NCBI GenBank assembly: GCA_033762375.1 | Contig: JANRLQ010000082.1 | Span: 8,078-72,077 of the forward strand | Length of the DNA stretch: 64,000 nt | DNA from: RDXT01 sp033762375 | Lineage (GTDB): Bacteria > Bacteroidota > Bacteroidia > J057 | Direction: 5' to 3' | Shown here: positions 23,876 through 33,514 of the stretch, piece after piece | How positions within the stretch are numbered: position 1 is the stretch's first letter | Layout of the letters: each line of letters starts with the position of its first letter | Position numbers and translations under genes: made by a program | Notes under the pieces: model-generated | Seen by the model: the letters and a program-made list of their open reading frames with translations, nothing else | What the model was told of the DNA's origin: nothing | Databases searched by the model: none

Positions 23876-26800
23876 ATGAACCGGAACCTATACCTGACTG
23901 CTTATGTCGTACGCCAGATCAGCACCCCGCTGCTGACGGTTTTGTTACTTTCCGGAATGGTACTCCGGCTCCCGGCCCAGTATATCCTCAACGGATCTGC
24001 CACGACCTTCACGGGGGTAAACTGCTTCCAACTGACACCGGCCGCCCTGACCCAGTCTGGTTCTATCTGGTTTCAGAATACCGTCAGCCTCGCGAACTCC
24101 TTTGAGCTGGAGTTTGATATTTTTCTGGGGTGTAATGACGGGGGCGCGGACGGAATGGCCTTTGTCCTGCAACCGATCAGCACCTCTCTCGGCACGGGCG
24201 GGGGCGGGCTGGGATACCTCGGGATCTCTCCTTCTTTTGTCCTGGAGTTTGATACCTGGCAAAATACGTCTGAAGGAGACCCGGTCTGGGATCATATGGC
24301 CCTGCAGTCCAATGGCAGTACCAGCCACCTGGGCGTAAACAACCTCGTACCCCCCGTGAATATCCTGGCATCCGGTGCCAATGCCGAAGACTGCAACTAC
24401 CACTCCCTGCGCATTGTGTGGCGGGCTGACTCGCTCAGGTTCAGGGCTTATGTGGACTGCAACCAGCGACTTACCTGGACAGGGAATATTGCAGCCTTAT
24501 TTTTTAATAATAACCCCAACGTCTTCTGGGGATTTACGGCTGCGACAGGTGGTGCCAGCAATATACACCGGGTCTGCGTCAACAATGTGCAGTTTTTCCA
24601 GCCGATGACCGACACCCTGATCTGTCAGGGGCAGCCTACCCAGTTGACGGCCAGCCCCGGCCAGTCCTACAGTTGGACCCCTGCCGCCGGCCTGAGCAGT
24701 ACCACCATCGGCAACCCCTTTGCCAACCCTGCGACCACCACCACCTATATTGTCTCCATCACAGATGCATGCGGCATTGTCAAGTATGATACCGTAGAGG
24801 TGGGGGTCATCCCGGACACCCTCAGCCTGGACCTTCCTGCTCAGCTCCAGTTGTGTAATGGCGGATCGCTGACGCTGGGACCACCGGCAGCACCCGGGAT
24901 CAGTTATGCCTGGTCCAACGGTGCCACTACCAGCCAGATCGCCGTCAATCAACCCGGTACCTACAGCCTCACCCTGTCCAACAGTTGTTTTTCGGTCACA
25001 GACTCGGTCGTTGTCCTTCCCCCCTATACCGCCTCGGTCGCCGTCACCCCACCGATCTGCAGCAGCTCTCCGACCGGTACCGCGATCCTGACATTTAATG
25101 GGGCGCCCCCCTACTCCGTAGGCTGGGCCACACTCACCGGGACCATTCTGCAGGCGGGCGTGGTGCCGACCAGCACAGATACCCTGACCGGCTTGCCGCC
25201 GGGTACCTATGTGGCAGGTGTACAGGATGGGATAGGATGTTCGGATACCGTATTTTTTACTGTGTTGCCGGGGCCTGACATGAGCCTGGGGGCTGTCAAC
25301 CTGCTGGAGCCGGATTGTTTTGGAGGGACCAATGGAGCCATCACCCTCAGCGCCAGCGGCGGCACGGGACCTTATCTATACGGCCTCAATGTCCCTCCTG
25401 CCACCCCCAATCCTGTTTTCGGGGGACTGGGAGCAGGTACCTATACCTTTCTGGCGCAGGACGCCAACCTCTGTACGGCAGCGGTCACTGTGACCCTGGG
25501 AGGTCCGCAGGTGCTGGTACCCCAGCTTTCCGGCCAGCTCAATCTCGGGTGTGCCGGGGACAATACCGCCCTGATCACCCTGGGTGCGACAGGCGGACGT
25601 CCGCCGTATCAGTTTGCATTTGACGGAGGCACATTTGCCCCCGTGACACAATACGACAGTGTGCCATCCGGCCTCTATACCATCATCGTGCGGGACGACA
25701 GCGGGTGTACGGCACAGGGGACCATTACCGTCACCGAGCCCGCCCCTACTGCACTCGCAGTGATCAGCGTCACGGACATACGCTGTGCAGGAGAGGCGGC
25801 AGGTGCTTTTTCGCTGACAGCATCCGGCGGGACGATGCCCTACCAGTTTTCGCTGGACAGCCTGAATTTCCAACCCAACAACACCTTTAGCGGCCTTACA
25901 GCAGGCATATACCAGGCCTGGATGTGGGATGCCAACCGATGCCCGGCCCGGGTGGATGTCACCGTACGGGAACCAGCCCCCCTGGTACTTTCCGCCAGCC
26001 TTCTCAGCAGCCCGGCTTGTTTTGGTGACCAGACTGGTCAGATACAGCTTGTGGCGGCCGGGGGGACGCCTGGTTATAACTTTGCCCTGGGGGCACTCCC
26101 CCCCCAATTGTCGGGTCTGTTTGGCCAGTTGGGGGCCGGAAGTTACCAGCCGGTGGTGACCGATGCAGCAGGATGCCGGGATACGATACCGGCTGTGCTG
26201 ATCACCCAGCCGGCCTTGCTCACAGCCAGTGCCACGGCGGTGGATGTCAGTTGTTTTGGGCGCCAGGATGGATCTGTCACCGTAGCAGCGGCTGGCGGAG
26301 CAGCACCTTACCGGTATAGCTGGGACGGTATTCCGGGACAAACCGGTAATTTCACGGGTGAGCTGGGTGCTGGCGGATACCGGATCTTTGTGGCAGATGC
26401 CAACGGGTGTCAGACCACCGCCACGACCCTGGTCCGTGAGCCAGAGCGGCTCATCCTGCTGCCGGTCAGTGTTACGGATGCCTTCTGTGAGCTGCCCAAC
26501 GGCGCCATATCCGTCTCTGCACAGGGTGGTACCCCCGCCTATCAGTATCTTTGGCGCCAGCTCCCGGGCTTTAATCAGCCCAGCTCCAACCAGCTCACCA
26601 GTGGTACCTATCAGATCGTGCTGACAGATGCACGCGGATGTCAGGACAGCCTGCGGCTGGTCGTAGAGGATATCCCGGCGCCGATAGCCCAGTTTGCCGC
26701 TGATCCAGACCTGGGAGTCCCTGTCGTACGCGCACGGGCCATCTTCCAGATGATCAACCAGTCCCGGAATGCCATTGCCTATGAATGGGATTTTGGAGAC

Positions 26801-27214
26801 GGGAGCCCGGTTTCCTTTGAGGCCAATCCCCAGCACAAGTTTCACACCCCCGGAGAATATACCATTCGCCTCAGAGCCTGGAACGAAACCCTGGCCTGCC
26901 CGGATGATACGACCCTCACGGTCATTGTCCTTGCTGATGGTGACCTCTGGGCACCCACAGGGTTTTCTCCCAACGGTGACCAGGTCAATGACCTGTTCGG
27001 CCTCCAGGGCAGCGGTATTGAATCCCTGGAACTGATCTTGTTCAATCGCTGGGGGGAAGAAATCATTCGGTTTACGCAGGTGACAGACACCTGGGACGGG
27101 CGCCTGCCCGGTGGCGCTGAAGCACCGGAGGGCGTGTACACATACGTACTCAAAGCGCGGCTGAATACCGGGCGGGTCATTGAGCGGGGACAGACCCTGA
27201 CGCTGTTTCGCTAA
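23876..27214 (+). CDS. Large T9SS type B cargo with L-type lectin, SprB repeats and PKD domain
   Basis: From ATG 23876 the protein has 1112 residues, with a signal segment ending near RLPAQ. Residues about 40-245 form an L-type (legume-like) lectin domain: ELEFDIFLGCNDGGADGMAF, FDTWQN and the VWRADSLRFRAY strand. Two Ig-like units with SYSWTPAAGLS and SYAWSNGATTS follow. About 400-920 are roughly six SprB-type units (CFGGTNGAITLSASGGTGPY, CFGRQDGSVTVAAAGG). A PKD domain (YEWDFGDGSPVSF) precedes a gliding-motility-associated, type B C-terminal domain (FSPNGDQVNDLF, FNRWGEEI, PEGVYTYVLKA). Such proteins are large cell-surface adhesins. A GTG at 23846 is a less likely start. Confidence 0.92.
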   Translation: MNRNLYLTAYVVRQISTPLLTVLLLSGMVLRLPAQYILNGSATTFTGVNCFQLTPAALTQSGSIWFQNTVSLANSFELEFDIFLGCNDGGADGMAFVLQPISTSLGTGGGGLGYLGISPSFVLEFDTWQNTSEGDPVWDHMALQSNGSTSHLGVNNLVPPVNILASGANAEDCNYHSLRIVWRADSLRFRAYVDCNQRLTWTGNIAALFFNNNPNVFWGFTAATGGASNIHRVCVNNVQFFQPMTDTLICQGQPTQLTASPGQSYSWTPAAGLSSTTIGNPFANPATTTTYIVSITDACGIVKYDTVEVGVIPDTLSLDLPAQLQLCNGGSLTLGPPAAPGISYAWSNGATTSQIAVNQPGTYSLTLSNSCFSVTDSVVVLPPYTASVAVTPPICSSSPTGTAILTFNGAPPYSVGWATLTGTILQAGVVPTSTDTLTGLPPGTYVAGVQDGIGCSDTVFFTVLPGPDMSLGAVNLLEPDCFGGTNGAITLSASGGTGPYLYGLNVPPATPNPVFGGLGAGTYTFLAQDANLCTAAVTVTLGGPQVLVPQLSGQLNLGCAGDNTALITLGATGGRPPYQFAFDGGTFAPVTQYDSVPSGLYTIIVRDDSGCTAQGTITVTEPAPTALAVISVTDIRCAGEAAGAFSLTASGGTMPYQFSLDSLNFQPNNTFSGLTAGIYQAWMWDANRCPARVDVTVREPAPLVLSASLLSSPACFGDQTGQIQLVAAGGTPGYNFALGALPPQLSGLFGQLGAGSYQPVVTDAAGCRDTIPAVLITQPALLTASATAVDVSCFGRQDGSVTVAAAGGAAPYRYSWDGIPGQTGNFTGELGAGGYRIFVADANGCQTTATTLVREPERLILLPVSVTDAFCELPNGAISVSAQGGTPAYQYLWRQLPGFNQPSSNQLTSGTYQIVLTDARGCQDSLRLVVEDIPAPIAQFAADPDLGVPVVRARAIFQMINQSRNAIAYEWDFGDGSPVSFEANPQHKFHTPGEYTIRLRAWNETLACPDDTTLTVIVLADGDLWAPTGFSPNGDQVNDLFGLQGSGIESLELILFNRWGEEIIRFTQVTDTWDGRLPGGAEAPEGVYTYVLKARLNTGRVIERGQTLTLFR

Positions 27215-27261
27215 ATCCGATTTATCAATAACTGCATCCGGCTTGTCCGGCAAACGCACAC

Positions 27262-28398
27262 ATGGATATACACCAGATATGGATCAGCCTATTAAGTGGT
27301 ATCACCTACCTCACACTACCCTGGATACTCCAGCGGGCAGCCCGCCGGTACCGGCTAGTGGCCACGCTGAGCCCTGCGTTTTTTTGTTATGTGCTGGGCA
27401 TCGTCCTGGGTAATCTTATGCCTCCGCCCGGACAGGTGCGGGAGATATTCCAGATGATTACGGTACCACCGGCGATTCCGCTGCTGTTGTTTTCAGCAGA
27501 CCTGCGCCGGTGGCTGCGGCTGGCACGTCCGGCCCTGATCTCACAGGGGGTATATATTACCGCCGTACTGCTTATGGCCTGGGTAGCAGGATGGATATTC
27601 CAGGGTGTTTTGCCCTATGCGGCACAGGCAGCCGCCATGTCGCTCGGCGTGTATGTAGGCGCTACTGCCAATATGGCTGCAATACAACTGGCCATAGGTG
27701 CGACAGAGGACTTGTTCATCCGGATGAACATCAATGACATGGTGGTGAGTGCTCTATACCTGGCGGCGATTTTTGGCGGGGCACAGCGGTGGCTGCTCCG
27801 GTTTTTGCCGGGTTTTCAGGCTGATCCGGAGGCAAGTCAGCGCCAAACCGCTTCGACCTGGGATCACGCTGCACCCGGCACCCGGGTACGCTATGTGGCA
27901 GTTGCCCTGGCGATGGCCCTGGCCCTGCTGGGCGTAGTGGCGGGCATCGTCTATGGCCTGACCGGACACCTCCACCAGTCGCTGGTCATCGTCCTGCTGA
28001 CGGCAGGCGGGCTCGCCCTCTCACTGGTAAAACGCATACGGACCTGGCCCGGAACCTATGAGACGGGGGAATATTTGTTCCTGATGTTTTGTATTGTCAT
28101 CGGATCAGCTGTAAGCCCGCAGACCCTGACCATGGACAACCTTCCCCTGATCGGCCTGATGGCTTTTGTGGCGTATGGAGCCATTCTCTTACATACCCTG
28201 ATCGCGGTCCGCCTGCGCCTGGATGCAGACACGGTGATTATCACCCAGATAGCTGCGATTTTCAGTCCGCCCTTTATCGGGCCGGCAGCCCACGCCCTGC
28301 ACAACCGGGAGATTGTCGTCACAGGGCTGACGATGGCAGTCGTGAACATGGCGCTGGGCAACCTGGCGGGCCTGCTGATGTACTATTGGCTTAGCTGA
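27262..28398 (+). CDS. DUF819 family membrane protein
   Basis: A 378-residue inner-membrane protein with about ten hydrophobic helices. It matches the DUF819 family: YVLGIVLGNL, LLLFSADLRRWL, SLGVYVGATANMAAIQLAIG and the C-terminal AIFSPPFIGPAAHAL..VTGLTMAVVN. The family is regarded as transporter-like because of an internal repeat and a re-entrant-type glycine motif, but the substrate is unknown. It lies 47 bp past the T9SS cargo, possibly cotranscribed, and a strong hairpin follows. Confidence 0.85.
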   Translation: MDIHQIWISLLSGITYLTLPWILQRAARRYRLVATLSPAFFCYVLGIVLGNLMPPPGQVREIFQMITVPPAIPLLLFSADLRRWLRLARPALISQGVYITAVLLMAWVAGWIFQGVLPYAAQAAAMSLGVYVGATANMAAIQLAIGATEDLFIRMNINDMVVSALYLAAIFGGAQRWLLRFLPGFQADPEASQRQTASTWDHAAPGTRVRYVAVALAMALALLGVVAGIVYGLTGHLHQSLVIVLLTAGGLALSLVKRIRTWPGTYETGEYLFLMFCIVIGSAVSPQTLTMDNLPLIGLMAFVAYGAILLHTLIAVRLRLDADTVIITQIAAIFSPPFIGPAAHALHNREIVVTGLTMAVVNMALGNLAGLLMYYWLS

Positions 28399-28406
28399 TA
28401 TAAAAA

Positions 28407-28434
28407 AAACAGCCAACTTTTCAGTTGGCTGTTT
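28407..28434. terminator. Bidirectional terminator between DUF819 and tRNA-Leu
   Basis: A perfect 12-bp stem (AAACAGCCAACT / AGTTGGCTGTTT) with a TTTC loop. On the minus strand it is followed by a run of T from the A-tract at 28402-28409, so it is a good terminator for the tRNA; it can also serve the plus-strand gene. Confidence 0.9.
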
Positions 28435-28436
28435 AG

Positions 28437-28521
28437 TGCGGATGAAGGGACTCGAACCCCCACGGCCTTTACGGCCACTAGAACCTGAATCTAGCGCGTC
28501 TACCAATTCCGCCACATCCGC
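28437..28521 (-). tRNA. tRNA-Leu (CAG)
   Basis: The minus strand folds as a class II tRNA: acceptor GCGGATG/CATCCGC with discriminator A, D arm with GGTAGACGC, anticodon stem CTAGA/TCTAG around TTCAGGT (anticodon CAG), a long variable arm (TGGCC GTAAA GGCCG) typical of leucine, and a T arm with TTCGAGT. CCA is not encoded. Confidence 0.96.
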
Positions 28522-28610
28522 AGGTGGCTGCTTTCAATTTTGGTTGGCAAATATAGAATGCTCTCTACTTCAGAACAAATTTTTTTCGGATTTTTATAAA
28601 AAAATCAGGT

Positions 28611-29162
28611 ATGCGGGGTGTTTTTGGCCGATGCGCAGCAGTGGGACTGCTGATAATCATGGGGATAGGATGTACGGGCACCGTATATGCCCAGGCACAG
28701 CTCTGGCTCGAAAATCCGCACAAGTTCAAACGATATGTATTTCAGCCTGGCGATTTTATCCGGATACAGGGCCTGAACAAACTAGATCGCCTCAGCGGTA
28801 CCATAGAGTCGCTCTCAGACTCACAGATTGTCCTCGTGCGGCGGGTAGCGACGGGTGACTATCACGAGTTCTACCGGGAGTATGTGCCGCTGTCTTCGGT
28901 TACGGCGATCTACAACGACCAGCCTACCTACTGGCGGTATGTCAAAAACGGCTGGTCAAGTGCGGCCACCATCGGCGGGGGCGCTATTATCATAGGCGCT
29001 ATCGTCAACAATACATTGTACCAGCAAGCACCCGATCCGGAGAGTATCCTGATTGCCGCCGGGATTATGACGACGGGGTTTATCATCCGGCATATCGGGC
29101 GGGACCGGTACCGGCTGGGGTCGCGCTGGCGGCTCCGGGTCGTGTCCTTCTCTGGCGCCTGA
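28611..29162 (+). CDS. Small exported or membrane hypothetical protein
   Basis: A 183-residue protein with an N-terminal signal peptide ending near TVYAQ (a possible lipobox MGIGC lies within it). The central part (FQPGDFIRIQGLNKLDRLSG, SDSQIVLVRR) looks like a small beta-barrel, and two hydrophobic segments (TIGGGAIIIGAIV; SILIAAGIMTTGFII) suggest membrane insertion. I do not recognise a named family. It follows the tRNA on the other strand and precedes a 319-bp promoter region. Confidence 0.65.
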   Translation: MRGVFGRCAAVGLLIIMGIGCTGTVYAQAQLWLENPHKFKRYVFQPGDFIRIQGLNKLDRLSGTIESLSDSQIVLVRRVATGDYHEFYREYVPLSSVTAIYNDQPTYWRYVKNGWSSAATIGGGAIIIGAIVNNTLYQQAPDPESILIAAGIMTTGFIIRHIGRDRYRLGSRWRLRVVSFSGA

Positions 29163-29189
29163 GCGTTAGGCGGGAGCAAACTACAAACG

Positions 29190-29221
29190 TTTGCAGCAAA
29201 ATCTAACATTGCCTATATTTG
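29190..29221 (+). promoter_or_regulatory. Bacteroidota-type promoter
   Basis: TTTG at 29190-29193 is followed after 20 bases by TATATTTG at 29214-29221, matching the TTTG-N19-21-TAnnTTTG consensus. It lies 260 bp upstream of the T9SS gene at 29482, in a 319-bp AT-rich gap (29163-29481) with no other gene, which would give a long leader. Confidence 0.55.
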
Positions 29222-29481
29222 TATTTGCACGAAACAAACCAAGTAGTATCTTCGAGATTAGAATCAATTAACCCAAGTATCTTTCTGTGAAAAAAACAAT
29301 TTATTAACCTTATTGCTTTTGTACCTACCTGCAAAAGAGTCTGTTACCGGCGACTTGTATGCAGATTGATCTTACCTGTTGTGCCAGGTAATTTTTTGTG
29401 CCAAATTTTCAATATTTTTTTATTTAAATTTTATTAAAAATAAATTTTACAGTTTTCCCAACACTTTTATCCTTTACCTGT

Positions 29482-30756
29482 ATGGACTACTCAGTATTTC
29501 TGACGAAAACTGTGCGCCGGACAGTAGCCGGATGTGCCCTGATAGGGATTTGTGCCGGCATGCAGGCCCAGATTACCTTTGATGGCAATATCACAGAGCC
29601 GGAATGGCAATCAGCTCTGGCTACCTCCGCCGGAGGGCCTGGCCCTGGCTTCGGCGCCAGTCATGAGATCAATGCCGTATATGCAGTACAAGATGCTGCT
29701 AATATCTACCTGGCTGTCGCAGGCAATGTCATTAACGGAAACCGCATCCTGGTTTTTTTTGATACACAGAGCGGAGGATTTACGAATGGCAGCTTCAGCC
29801 GGACCAATGCACCACAAGGCATTGATGACTTTAATGGAGGCAACGACTTTGACGACGGATTTCTGCCGGACTACTGTCTGGTGATCGGGACAAATGCCGG
29901 GCAAACCAACTACTTTTTTGACCTGTTCACCCTTGCAGCGACAGGCTCCAACAACTATCTCGGTGATGCCAATACGGCTGGAGACGGACTGGCGGCCAAC
30001 CCCGCCAACAGTACCACCACGCAGGGATTTGAGCTTACCATCCCCAAAACAGCCCTGGGCAACCCTGGTGCTAACTGGCAAATGATGCTCATGTACACCT
30101 CTGACGGGGGATTTCTGAGCAACCAGTTTCTGACCCGCGCCAATCCAGGCGAAGGAAACTATGGAAATGGTGTGGTGATTTTTGATGCTGCTGCTCCCAA
30201 CCCGCTATCTGTGACACCTGTGACCCTGCCGGCTACCCTCCTGGGATTTGCCGGGCGGTATGTCCCCGGCGAGGTATCGCTGGCCTGGACGGTCGCCTCT
30301 GAGCTGCATGTAGACCGCTACGAAATCCTGCGGCGCACCGCAGACGAACCCTTCCAACTGGTCGGGGCTGTTCCTGCCAGCCAGGCCCCGGCGTACAGTT
30401 TTTCCGACCTGACTGTCTCATCGGACATAAACCGGTATGTTTATCAGCTCCGGATCGTAGACATAGACGGGCAGACAGGCTACTCTGACCAGGTAGAGCT
30501 GACCCTGACAGACCGGGCTGTGACGTCTCTGGTACTCTATCCCAACCCCGCGACCGATCAGGTATGGGTCACCCGCTATGGCCCTGCCTCCCGGGTACGG
30601 TATGCGCTGCTCGACCTGCAAGGCCGCGAAATACGCCAATGGGTACAAGAAGACAATATCTCCGCCCTATCCCTGGCATCTGTGGCGCCTGGCATGTACG
30701 TATTGCGGGCGTGGGTAGACGGTCGGGTGATCACCCAGCCTTTGACCGTACGATGA
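29482..30756 (+). CDS. T9SS type A cargo with CBM9-like domain
   Basis: A 424-residue secreted protein with a signal peptide ending at GMQAQ. Residues about 30-225 look like a family 9 carbohydrate-binding-like module: FDGNITEPEWQSA, then INAVYAVQDAANIYLAVAGN and FELTIPKTALG. A fibronectin-type III-like linker follows (GEVSLAWTVASELHVDRYEI), and the end is a type A sorting domain (VLYPNPATDQVWV, LLDLQGREIRQW, APGMYVLRAWVDG). Surface-exposed; ligand unknown. A strong hairpin follows. Confidence 0.87.
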   Translation: MDYSVFLTKTVRRTVAGCALIGICAGMQAQITFDGNITEPEWQSALATSAGGPGPGFGASHEINAVYAVQDAANIYLAVAGNVINGNRILVFFDTQSGGFTNGSFSRTNAPQGIDDFNGGNDFDDGFLPDYCLVIGTNAGQTNYFFDLFTLAATGSNNYLGDANTAGDGLAANPANSTTTQGFELTIPKTALGNPGANWQMMLMYTSDGGFLSNQFLTRANPGEGNYGNGVVIFDAAAPNPLSVTPVTLPATLLGFAGRYVPGEVSLAWTVASELHVDRYEILRRTADEPFQLVGAVPASQAPAYSFSDLTVSSDINRYVYQLRIVDIDGQTGYSDQVELTLTDRAVTSLVLYPNPATDQVWVTRYGPASRVRYALLDLQGREIRQWVQEDNISALSLASVAPGMYVLRAWVDGRVITQPLTVR

Positions 30757-30779
30757 GTATACCAGATGGGTTATATGTC

Positions 30780-30810
30780 AGCGGCCCGCCGGGTTTTCCG
30801 GCGGGCCGCT
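30780..30810. terminator. Bidirectional terminator between convergent genes
   Basis: A perfect 13-bp GC-rich stem (AGCGGCCCGCCGG / CCGGCGGGCCGCT) with a GTTTT loop lies between the 29482 gene and the cbb3 operon end. Confidence 0.8.
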
Positions 30811-30828
30811 GTTTAGGCAGGCAGCACG

Positions 30829-31530
30829 TTAATGACAGACCACCTGCTCAGCCTGCGTACCTGCCGGGAGCAGCGGACTTATAAACGGGATCCCGAGCTG
30901 TAGCCCTCTGAGAATGAGCCATGACGCAAATACCAGGGTCACCCCTGCCATTACAGGCCGTGCTACCCGCATCCAGTCTCCCGTGATCCTCCCGCCTGCC
31001 AGTGAGACGGGTAGCATCGTGGCAAATGTTCCCAGGCCAAATACAGCCATGTATCCCATCCCCTCCAGCGCCTGGCTGGTCGCGGCGGCACCTGCCAGCG
31101 CCAGATACACGGTCCCGCAGGGCAAAAAACCATTGAGCACGCCTACCTGAAACAATCCCTTGCTGCCGGGGCGCAGCAGGTGTCCCATGGCCTTGCGGAT
31201 CCGGACCAGGACCTTGTCTATCAGGGGGATCCGGACCAGATGGGTTTCAGCCTGAAATTGGCCCAAGGCCAGGATCAGCATCAGCCCGCCCAGCACCAGT
31301 GACAACGCCTGCTGCCAGCCTGCCAGGGAGATGACCTGCCCAAATAATCCCAGCACGGCCCCCATCATCACGTAGGCGGCTACCCGGCCTGCATTGTAAG
31401 CCAGCCGTCCCGGCAGGATCGTCCACAGATTCGGGCTTTTGCCGGGCAGGGCAAGGGCTATGGCACCACACATCCCGACACAGTGCAGGCTGCCACTCAG
31501 ACCCAATATAAGGGCTGTAAGGTATAACAT
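30829..31530 (-). CDS. SafE/UreH-like membrane protein of the cbb3 cluster
   Basis: A 233-residue polytopic membrane protein with six or so helices. It begins LTALILGLSGSLHCVGMCGA, the SxHCxxMCG motif of the TauE/SafE (UreH-like, CcdA-related) family; a second conserved motif is NGFLPCGTVYLAL. In cbb3 loci this protein is thought to take part in copper or thiol handling for oxidase assembly. It ends with AEQVVCH, a possible extra Cys-His metal site. It is the last gene of the operon, 25 bp after ccoH. Confidence 0.87.
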   Translation of the reverse strand: MLYLTALILGLSGSLHCVGMCGAIALALPGKSPNLWTILPGRLAYNAGRVAAYVMMGAVLGLFGQVISLAGWQQALSLVLGGLMLILALGQFQAETHLVRIPLIDKVLVRIRKAMGHLLRPGSKGLFQVGVLNGFLPCGTVYLALAGAAATSQALEGMGYMAVFGLGTFATMLPVSLAGGRITGDWMRVARPVMAGVTLVFASWLILRGLQLGIPFISPLLPAGTQAEQVVCH

Positions 31531-31555
31531 GACGCTGGTAATAATGAGCTGACGC

Positions 31556-31978
31556 TCAGAGATTCAGGACTGTTTCGGCATAATACCCGACCCCATCATG
31601 GTCCCAGGTCACCTGCACCCGCCAGAGGCCAGGCAGGAGACCTGCCGTTGATATCTCCTGATGTCCGTCCACAGGTGCGATCGTATGTACCTGATCTGAA
31701 CCGGCGTCAGAAGGGCGATACAGGTGTATGGTCCCGGTAGCGGGGCCAGGATATGCCACGACGATTACCTGATCAGCCCGACGGTAGGATACCTTGAGCG
31801 GTGAAGGCAATGCCTGGGCTTGCCGCATACGCTCGATACGCTCCTCATACTTCAGCTCCTCACTGTAGTACTCATCTGTGACCAACTGCCACCGCTCACG
31901 GGTCGAGGCAAATACCATGCTCACTATCAGCACCACAAAGGTGCCATATACAAGTGCAATACGGGTTCCCCAATTCAT
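31556..31978 (-). CDS. ccoH: FixH/CcoH family protein
   Basis: From ATG 31978 the product is 140 residues with one N-terminal transmembrane helix (ALVYGTFVVLIVSMVFAS) and a periplasmic Ig-like domain of the FixH type (LYRPSDAGSDQ, GLWRVQVTW). FixH/CcoH helps stable assembly of cbb3 oxidase. A longer reading to 32113 overlaps ccoG and lacks a membrane start, so I reject it. The gap to ccoG is 22 bp. Confidence 0.88.
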   Translation of the reverse strand: MNWGTRIALVYGTFVVLIVSMVFASTRERWQLVTDEYYSEELKYEERIERMRQAQALPSPLKVSYRRADQVIVVAYPGPATGTIHLYRPSDAGSDQVHTIAPVDGHQEISTAGLLPGLWRVQVTWDHDGVGYYAETVLNL

Positions 31979-32000
31979 ATGGTATTGATTAGAAGGAAGT

Positions 32001-33419
32001 TTATTTGATCGGGCCAAAAAAGTTGGTGTGGGTATGGTCCAGGCGGATCCCGTCTGCCCAAACCTCAATGTCGAGCTGCGTTTTGTCACCCAGCACCTGA
32101 TCCTCAGGCACATCTACAAACATAACCCCTTTGGTAAGGCTCTGGGCAGCAAGAGGCAGCGAGTCTCCTACGATCCGCACCCGGCACCCGGCAGGCGAGA
32201 GTATCCGGATCTCGGGGGTATAGGCCGACTGGGTTTTATTGATCAGCTGGATATTGTACAGGTTGCTGATATATCCCGCTTGTGTTTTCTGGTACATCAG
32301 ACCCGGCGTGCGGAGGATGGTGGTCTCGACAGGGGAGCGGCTGGCGAGAGAAAAACCCAAGACACTGACCAATACTACCAGTACTGCGGAGTAGGCAAGT
32401 ACCCGGGGAGTAAATCGCACCTTAATTCCATCTATAATCCCCTGCTGCGAGGCGATCCGCACGAGTCCGCGTGGGCGCTCGATTTTGGTCATAACCTCAT
32501 CACAGGCATCCATACAGGCGGTGCAGTTGATACACTCCAGTTGGGTACCATTCCGGATATCAATCCCGGTAGGACATACTGCCACGCAGAGCTTACAGTC
32601 AATGCAGTCCCCTTTGGGTGCGGCACTGCTTTCTTGTTTGCTCAGGTGACCGCGGGGCTCACCCCGTACATGGTCGTACGACACAGCGAGGGTATCTTTG
32701 TTGACCAATACCCCTTGCAGGCGTCCGTAGGGGCAGATGGCGATACATGCCTGCTCTCGGAGATAGGCAAATACGAAAAAAAACAACCCTGAGAATATCA
32801 GTACGAAAGTGAAAAGGCCCCAGTGTTTGAGCGGGGACTCGGTGACGATCTTGGCGAGTTCATCCGTACCTACGATATAGGCCATCACCGTATTGCCGAT
32901 CAGGAAGGACAGGATGGCAAAAACCGTAACCTTGGCCGTGCGCTTCAGGATTTTTTCCGTATTCCAGGGCATATCCTTGAGCTTGCGCTGCTGAGCGGCA
33001 TCTCCCTCGATCAGGTACTCAATCGGGCGAAAGACCATCTCCATAAATACCGTCTGCGGGCAGGTCCACCCACACCATATCCGTCCAAATATGGCTGTGA
33101 AAAGCACAATAAATACAAAAAAGGTGACCATAGCCAGCATCAGGAGGTTAAAGTCCTGAGGCCAGAAGGTGAGCCCGAATATGATAAACTTGCGCTCCAG
33201 CAGATTGAACAAAAAAAGGGGCTGGCCCTGAAACCGCAGCAGCGGGCCGGAAAACATAAGGGCAAGGCATATATAGGCTACGACTTTGCGCCACTGATAA
33301 TACGTGCCATGCGGTTTTTTGGGAAATATCCATCGGCGGTGGCCGGTGGCATCTACGGTGGCTATGCTGTCCCGGAAAGCATCCGGATCAAAAACAGGCG
33401 CAGCCGGTTTGGTTTTCAT
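32001..33419 (-). CDS. ccoG: Cytochrome c oxidase accessory protein CcoG
   Basis: A 472-residue membrane ferredoxin starting at MKTKPAAPVF. It has about five transmembrane helices, the membrane-domain cysteine motifs CGWTCPQTVF and CPYGRLQG, and two 4Fe-4S ferredoxin motifs (CIDCKLCVAVCPTG and CINCTACMDACD), then an Ig-like C-terminal domain. CcoG (FixG/RdxA) is reported to reduce copper for delivery to the CuB site of cbb3 oxidase. Part of the operon, between ccoP and ccoH. Confidence 0.95.
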   Translation of the reverse strand: MKTKPAAPVFDPDAFRDSIATVDATGHRRWIFPKKPHGTYYQWRKVVAYICLALMFSGPLLRFQGQPLFLFNLLERKFIIFGLTFWPQDFNLLMLAMVTFFVFIVLFTAIFGRIWCGWTCPQTVFMEMVFRPIEYLIEGDAAQQRKLKDMPWNTEKILKRTAKVTVFAILSFLIGNTVMAYIVGTDELAKIVTESPLKHWGLFTFVLIFSGLFFFVFAYLREQACIAICPYGRLQGVLVNKDTLAVSYDHVRGEPRGHLSKQESSAAPKGDCIDCKLCVAVCPTGIDIRNGTQLECINCTACMDACDEVMTKIERPRGLVRIASQQGIIDGIKVRFTPRVLAYSAVLVVLVSVLGFSLASRSPVETTILRTPGLMYQKTQAGYISNLYNIQLINKTQSAYTPEIRILSPAGCRVRIVGDSLPLAAQSLTKGVMFVDVPEDQVLGDKTQLDIEVWADGIRLDHTHTNFFGPIK

Positions 33420-33514
33420 ACAGATCAGATTGAGGGCCTGTGCCCGGTAAACAAAAGGAATCTCAAAATAGCATGGGGGAGACAGACCAGCCGGCATATC
33501 TCCCCCTGCCAGGA

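Noticed and set aside
25376..27259. A 627-residue minus-strand open frame
   Set aside because: It is a shadow of the SprB-repeat gene on the plus strand; high GC makes antisense frames long. It lacks a signal peptide and any motif.
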